Part shown: in pieces, positions 59,705-64,000 of the stretch
Layout of the letters: every line of letters starts with the position of its first letter
Numbering within the stretch: the stretch's first letter is position 1
Assembly: GCF_032854445.1 (NCBI RefSeq)
Contig: NC_088300.1
Span: 52,984,984 to 53,048,983, forward strand
Length of the DNA: 64,000 nt
Source of the DNA: Liolophura sinensis
Lineage: Eukaryota > Mollusca > Polyplacophora > Chitonida > Chitonidae
Direction: 5' to 3'
The notes under the pieces: model-generated
The model's database searches: none
Told to the model about the DNA's origin: nothing
What the model saw: the letters and a program-made list of their open reading frames with translations, nothing else
Program-made: the position numbers and the translations under genes

Positions 59705-60484
59705 AGTTAATTCGATCTGCCATGTACCCTATTTCTTGCGAACCGAAAGGTTTATTATTAATAAACAAGACGGCGAAAGTTTTAGCGAAATATCGGATGA
59801 GTTTCATCTGGCGCAAAATTAGGATTCATTCAAGCGAGATACTGGTAAAGGTTGGTGAAGTCCACGAAGTGAAATTCTTCATTTTTCTCCTTTCTCTGTT
59901 TCATCATGTGATGCAGATATCGTCGATCTCTCTATTCACTTGACGTATTTGTATGGAAGCAGACAAAGGACATCTACCTTGCTTCGCTACCTCAATACAT
60001 TGCTTCGCTTACTTGACCTGTATTAGAAAGCTGGGGGTAGTGAGATATCCTCTATCGGCTTTCATGTATTTGAATTATTTTATTTTTACTGCATAAAATG
60101 TAGAATTGAACATTGGGTACCAGCTTGCAGTCAGTTTGCGTCGTTGTGCTCATACCCTGTATGTATAGTTTACATGGCGGTATCCACTTGAAGTCTGGAG
60201 TCTAATTCATTTATTTCGCCTTTCTTCACTATATGTATATAACGGCACGTTTTTTTCTCTTACACTCCTGTATACCACTTTCTTTAAAAGGGGGGTTTAG
60301 TTTATTTCTGTGGTTCTCATGGGTGATGTCGTAGGCGCGAGACTTTATTAACAGTTGGTTCATCCATCTGCCCAGCACCCCTGTTTAATGCCCTTTGTTC
60401 TTATGCTGTACCCAGCACCTTCCTCCCACAATGATTAAGGGTTGGCTATTGCCGCACTTTCTGCATTTCATTAGTTTACTTCCT

Positions 60485-60649
60485 AGGAGTCACCGGCCGT
60501 ACGTGGGAAGGTCTTTCAGCAACCTGCGGATGATTGTGAGTTTTCCCCAGGCTGTGCTCGGTTTCACCTCACCATGATGGTGACCGCCGCCGTGTAAGTG
60601 AAATATTCTTGAGTGCGGCGTAAAACACCAATGAAATAAATAAATAAAT
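60485..60649 (+). repeat. SINE family A, 5'-truncated
   Basis: Contains GGCCGTACGTGGGAAGGTCT, CAGCAACCTGCGGATGATTG, CCGCCGCCGTGTAAGTGAAA and GTGCGGCGTAAAACACCAAT, followed by an AAATAAATAAATAAA tail. Confidence 0.85.
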
Positions 60650-61016
60650 CTTAGCAGTTATGTCATAGTCTCGTCAAATTTGTTATCCCTCCCTCCCACC
60701 GCATATATGCTTGTAGATATGTATATTTCTGTTTGTGTGTTTTCTTCTTATTATTTCGCCTGCTTAAGGTTTGCGTTTATATAGGTAAGTAGACCCCCTA
60801 GTTATAGCCTAGGTGGGTTGATACTATAAGTGCACTTAATGCTTCGTTTTGTTTGTTTTATTGTTTTTATTTGTTCATAATTAATTTTTATTATTTTCCC
60901 CAGTCACGTTGCACCCTTTGCTTAATTAAGTAACCGGCCGTTCTTTATAGGCTGTAGTTCGACCCCCTGGGGGTTTTATCCTGTATGCTATGGCCATATA
61001 TAGCAATTAGGGAGAT

Positions 61017-61267
61017 GGTGCCTCCGTGGCCGAGGTGCATGGTTAGCATGCCAGCGTGGCGTAATGGCCCAGTCGCTGTAAGTTTTAGTCCAGCTCATAC
61101 CACATGGCTCCCTTTCTGGCCGTACGTGGAAAGATCTTCTAGCAACTTGCGGATGGTCGTGGAATTCCCCCGGGCTCTACCAGCTTTCCTCCTAACATAA
61201 TGCTGGTCGCTGTCGTATAGGTGAAATATTCTTGAGTACGGCGTAAAACACCAATCAAATAAATAAA
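61017..61267 (+). repeat. SINE family A, full length with 8-bp flanking duplication
   Basis: The head GTGCCTCCGTGGCCGAGGTG is diverged; the body and AAATAAATAAA tail are clear. AGGGAGAT is found at 61009-61016 and at 61267-61274. Confidence 0.85.
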
Positions 61268-61419
61268 GGGAGATTGCAAGGGGAGGGAACTCGTACAGTG
61301 AAAGAGGACATTGCAGATGTCACTACTGAATTTCATCATACATATACGACTGATGGTGGGACGTTTCACCATGTTTTCGTGAAAATTTTATGACATACCC
61401 CATCCTGAGTTCACTACAT

Positions 61420-61493
61420 GGCCGATTAGCTCAACAGGATAGATCAATGCCCTTCTAAGGCAAAGGTTGTGGGTTCGAATCCCACATTGGCCC
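61420..61493 (+). tRNA. tRNA-Arg (TCT)-like gene
   Basis: The 74 bases fold with canonical spacing: acceptor stem GGCCGAT/ATTGGCC with one G-U, T arm GTGGG-TTCGAAT-CCCAC, and seven-base anticodon loop CTTCTAA giving TCT. A run of five T residues follows, as for pol III termination. The D stem (GCTC/GATC) and anticodon stem (position 27-43, A-A) each have one mismatch. It could be a functional gene or a decaying copy. It has no SINE body attached. Confidence 0.55.
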
Positions 61494-62734
61494 ATTTTTG
61501 TGAAGAAGCTTATGTAAGTCGCACATGCTTACATTGCAGAGACTATTTATTTTCCATTATAGGATCACGTAAAAAGAGTGTTTCAGTTTTCATGTTAAGG
61601 TATATTTACCTCCGTGAATACATACGCCTATGCATACATGCATATTCGTCTAAATTGTTATCTGTACATACCTATAGGTACATGCTGGGATAATTAGTTT
61701 TATGGATTAAAATGCCGGTTTTTCTTTCTTTGAAATGTTTCTGCACATACCATATTTAATTCTGTATTTATTTATCAAGGATTCCCAACAGCCATTGGCC
61801 ACGAGTGGGCCTACCCTACAGCCATAAAGGCGCGCGTGAAAAGTACAATTATTAAGCATATTGGTCATTGCTTACACTACTGCGTGAGGAGTATAATCTG
61901 TGTAGGCCTATATATAGTTTTTACTCCTTCAAAGCATAGACGATTACATAATCGTTAAGATGAGTCCGTACATAATCATTTAGCCTCTGTGTAACAGTCT
62001 TTACTGCTATATAAACTGACTTACTGAAATAAATTTTCACTTGACATAAATTACGCAGTGCTGAGGTTGCGAGTGCATGTGTACTGAGGTGTCTTGCTAA
62101 CAAGGCATATATCTGTCGGATCAGAGTTACAGGAGACAATCAATAACCACGAAGTGTCACGTGGTCCATACCCTAAAGTAATTAAAAAAGGCCAAGTCGA
62201 CACAATATTGAAGAGACGCCAACACCATGATAGAGGTGACTGTTTCTTTCAGTGTGCCAGGAGAATGTGTAAAAACACAAGACAAACCAAACCCCTAACG
62301 GGTTGGGTACAAATCTGGAGTTTCTCGGGCTACAGCATGAACAGGTTTACACAAGTGTCAGTGTATTATAGTACACAGGATGTCAGGTACATGTGTACTA
62401 CTAAACTTGCATCTGTTTCACGACAACGATGTGACTGGCGTGATACTAAACTTCAATGCGCTGAAGAGACTAGATGGCGCAACTAAGCGAGGCATACCAT
62501 ATAAGGACATTGACTAAGCTACGGTTGGTGGTCAGAATGTCATATAGTAATTTAGGCCTATAGAGTATTTTCCTGCATATTACAGTAAGATAGGATTTTC
62601 CCCCTCACTAATGTCGGTTGCACATTAGTTTATGCTTTATGTGCGTTTATAATATTATTTTTTCGTATTTCATAAACTTTTCGACCGTTGAGCGCTGCAA
62701 ACTGATGGGAGGTGGGGGGGGGGGGAGGGGTGGG

Positions 62735-63331
62735 GCGAGGGACTTAGCACCTCTGCACGGTGCAATGACCCAGGATCCCCCTTCCTACGAGATTAATGGC
62801 TTCCTCTCGGGTTGTATGTGAGAAGATCTTGCAGCAACCTGCGGATGATTGCGGGTTTTCCTCGGGCTCTGCCCGGTTTCCTCCCACCATATTGATCGGC
62901 CCAGATAGCACAGTTGGTAGAGCGTCCGCTTCGGGAGCGGTGGATTCAGGGTCAAATCCTGGGTCGAGTAACACCTATAGACCTAAAAGAGGAAGTTGTA
63001 GCTTCCTCGCTAGGCTTTCAGCATGAATGGTATAGTGCAACGACTGGTTTACACGTATAATGGCTCGGGCGGGGAAACTTACTTGCCTTTAGTAAGGCGT
63101 CTCAGTGAAGCAGCACTAGATAAAAGAGGGTGGAAATCCGTCCAGCAACAAGGAGGTACATTACATGCACGCTAAGGATTCCTTCGTCGCCATATGACCG
63201 AAAAATTGTTAAGTACGACGTTAAACCCCAAGCACTCATTCACTCACTCCCACCATATTGCTGGCCGCCGTCGTATAAATGAAATATTCTGGATATGGAC
63301 ATGAAACACCAATTAAATGAATAAATAAATA
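62735..63331 (+). repeat. SINE family A interrupted by a family B SINE
   Basis: The 5' half (62735-62894) and 3' half (63247-63331) of a family A element are separated by a complete family B SINE. The host sequence CCCACCATATTG is present on both sides (62883-62894 and 63249-63260), the target-site duplication of the inner insertion. The outer element keeps the AAATGAATAAATAAA tail. Confidence 0.9.
62895..63246 (+). repeat. SINE family B, full length, nested
   Basis: The tRNA-like head GCCCAGATAGCACAGTTGGT (A box) and GGGTCAAATCCTGGG (B box) keep good cloverleaf features. The body has CAGCATGAATGGTATAGTGC and CTTACTTGCCTTTAGTAAGG, and the 3' end GACCGAAAAATTGTTAAGTA, CGACGTTAAACCCC and a CACTCATTCACTCACTC tail. 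This is the best-preserved family B copy here. Confidence 0.92.
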
Positions 63332-64000
63332 TATGACGGGGTCAGGTTTAAGGATGTAGGAAGGGCAGTTACTATAGAAAGGAGGCATTGACTTCCATTA
63401 GAAAGGTACAGCAGCTGCTTTTCGCTAGTCATGGAAGTGTAACTTTTCTAAAAGGATGTCGTGGATGTGCTGTGTTCAACGCTTTTGATATGTCCAAGTG
63501 ACACTAAATAAATTGTGTATTCCCCCCCCCCCCTTCCCCTTGCAACTTTGTTCTAAACAGAACCTGCTGCGCCTGAATCCATATACTATCTATATGTAGT
63601 ATGTATGTATGTGTGTATGTATATGTATTACTAACCATCTGAAATTAGGCTATTCTTGTGTTGGGTTATCATATTGGCTGCTGTGATTTTTCATATCGAA
63701 GGTAGAAGCGATGACGGTCTGTAGTTTTATTATAACAATATTACTTTCATCAGATTTAAATATGTGGTAATCAGAGCTTTTCAGTTACAATGGGACAGTT
63801 TTTCACCTGATAGATAAGTTTATAATATGCCCAAGATTCACTAATATAACTTGCAACTGGCGTTCTTATATCTTCATATATATGAGCATAAGTATATACA
63901 ATAATCTCTTCCAGTGTGAAATGCTAAAGTTACAATTTTCGGTATCACGTCAGTGGCTTCCAAAATTATCAATATCATCCATGAAAGTCTATCTTAAAAT

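Larger units (their letters stand above)
58850..64000. other. Region upstream of the THAP gene, no coding gene seen
   Basis: It contains five SINE copies or pieces, the tRNA-like gene, a short GT repeat (59683-59704), a poly-G run near 62706-62720 and a poly-C run near 63523-63533. The longest ORF (62094-62486, 130 residues) has no recognisable domain. No exon on either strand could be supported. Confidence 0.5.

Noticed and set aside
62094-62486. 130-residue plus-strand ORF
   Set aside because: No recognised motif or signal and no flanking exons; kept only as a possible chance ORF.
62895-62970. tRNA-like sequence at the head of the family B SINE
   Set aside because: It has A and B boxes but is fused to a SINE body and cannot form a complete acceptor stem.

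Overview
This is a eukaryotic, metazoan window. Genes are split by GT-AG introns, intergenic DNA is AT-rich, and minisatellites, (TA)n/(GATA)n tracts and several tRNA-derived SINE families are abundant. The SINE style and the gene content suggest a lophotrochozoan invertebrate such as a mollusc or brachiopod; this is inference, since I could not search a database. No bacterial, viral or CRISPR content was seen.

Three protein-coding loci can be supported, all on the minus strand. (1) At 2887-18146 a five-exon gene encodes a secreted 520-residue protein: signal peptide, a Cys-x6-Cys-x12-Cys N-terminal motif, a long N-glycosylatable coiled coil, one MAM domain and a strongly basic tail. Its 11.6-kb first intron holds two large minisatellite arrays, at about 6950-9245 and 13860-15850. 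(2) At 30657-52544 lies a complete 29-exon insulin-degrading enzyme (insulysin, M16) gene. Every exon junction is in phase, and the product would be 1022 residues with HxxEH at 108-112 and the third zinc ligand at E189. The exception is one missing base in a G run of exon 5 (48185-48188), which breaks the frame. Its introns carry 39-, 51- and 79-bp minisatellites, several SINEs and a decayed partial copy of exon 24. (3) At 56951-58732 lies a THAP zinc-finger exon with two downstream candidate exons that are in phase but interrupted by an in-frame TGA.

The rest is intergenic. Region 1-2886 has a SINE fragment and a TA/GATA microsatellite. Region 18165-30656 has a MITE-like element, small tandem arrays, SINEs and no convincing gene. 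Region 52750-56950 has SINEs, a TA tract and an inverted repeat. Region 58850-64000 has SINEs, a nested SINE pair with a target-site duplication, and a tRNA-Arg(TCT)-like gene.

The genes do not form an operon or an obvious pathway. The most unusual biology is at exon-intron boundaries: a MAM exon end with its 5' splice site expanded into about six tandem copies, a partial duplication of an insulysin exon, 24- and 27-nt microexons, and minisatellites within tens of bases of splice sites. Long ORFs inside the minisatellites are open on both strands because the units are multiples of three; they are not genes.
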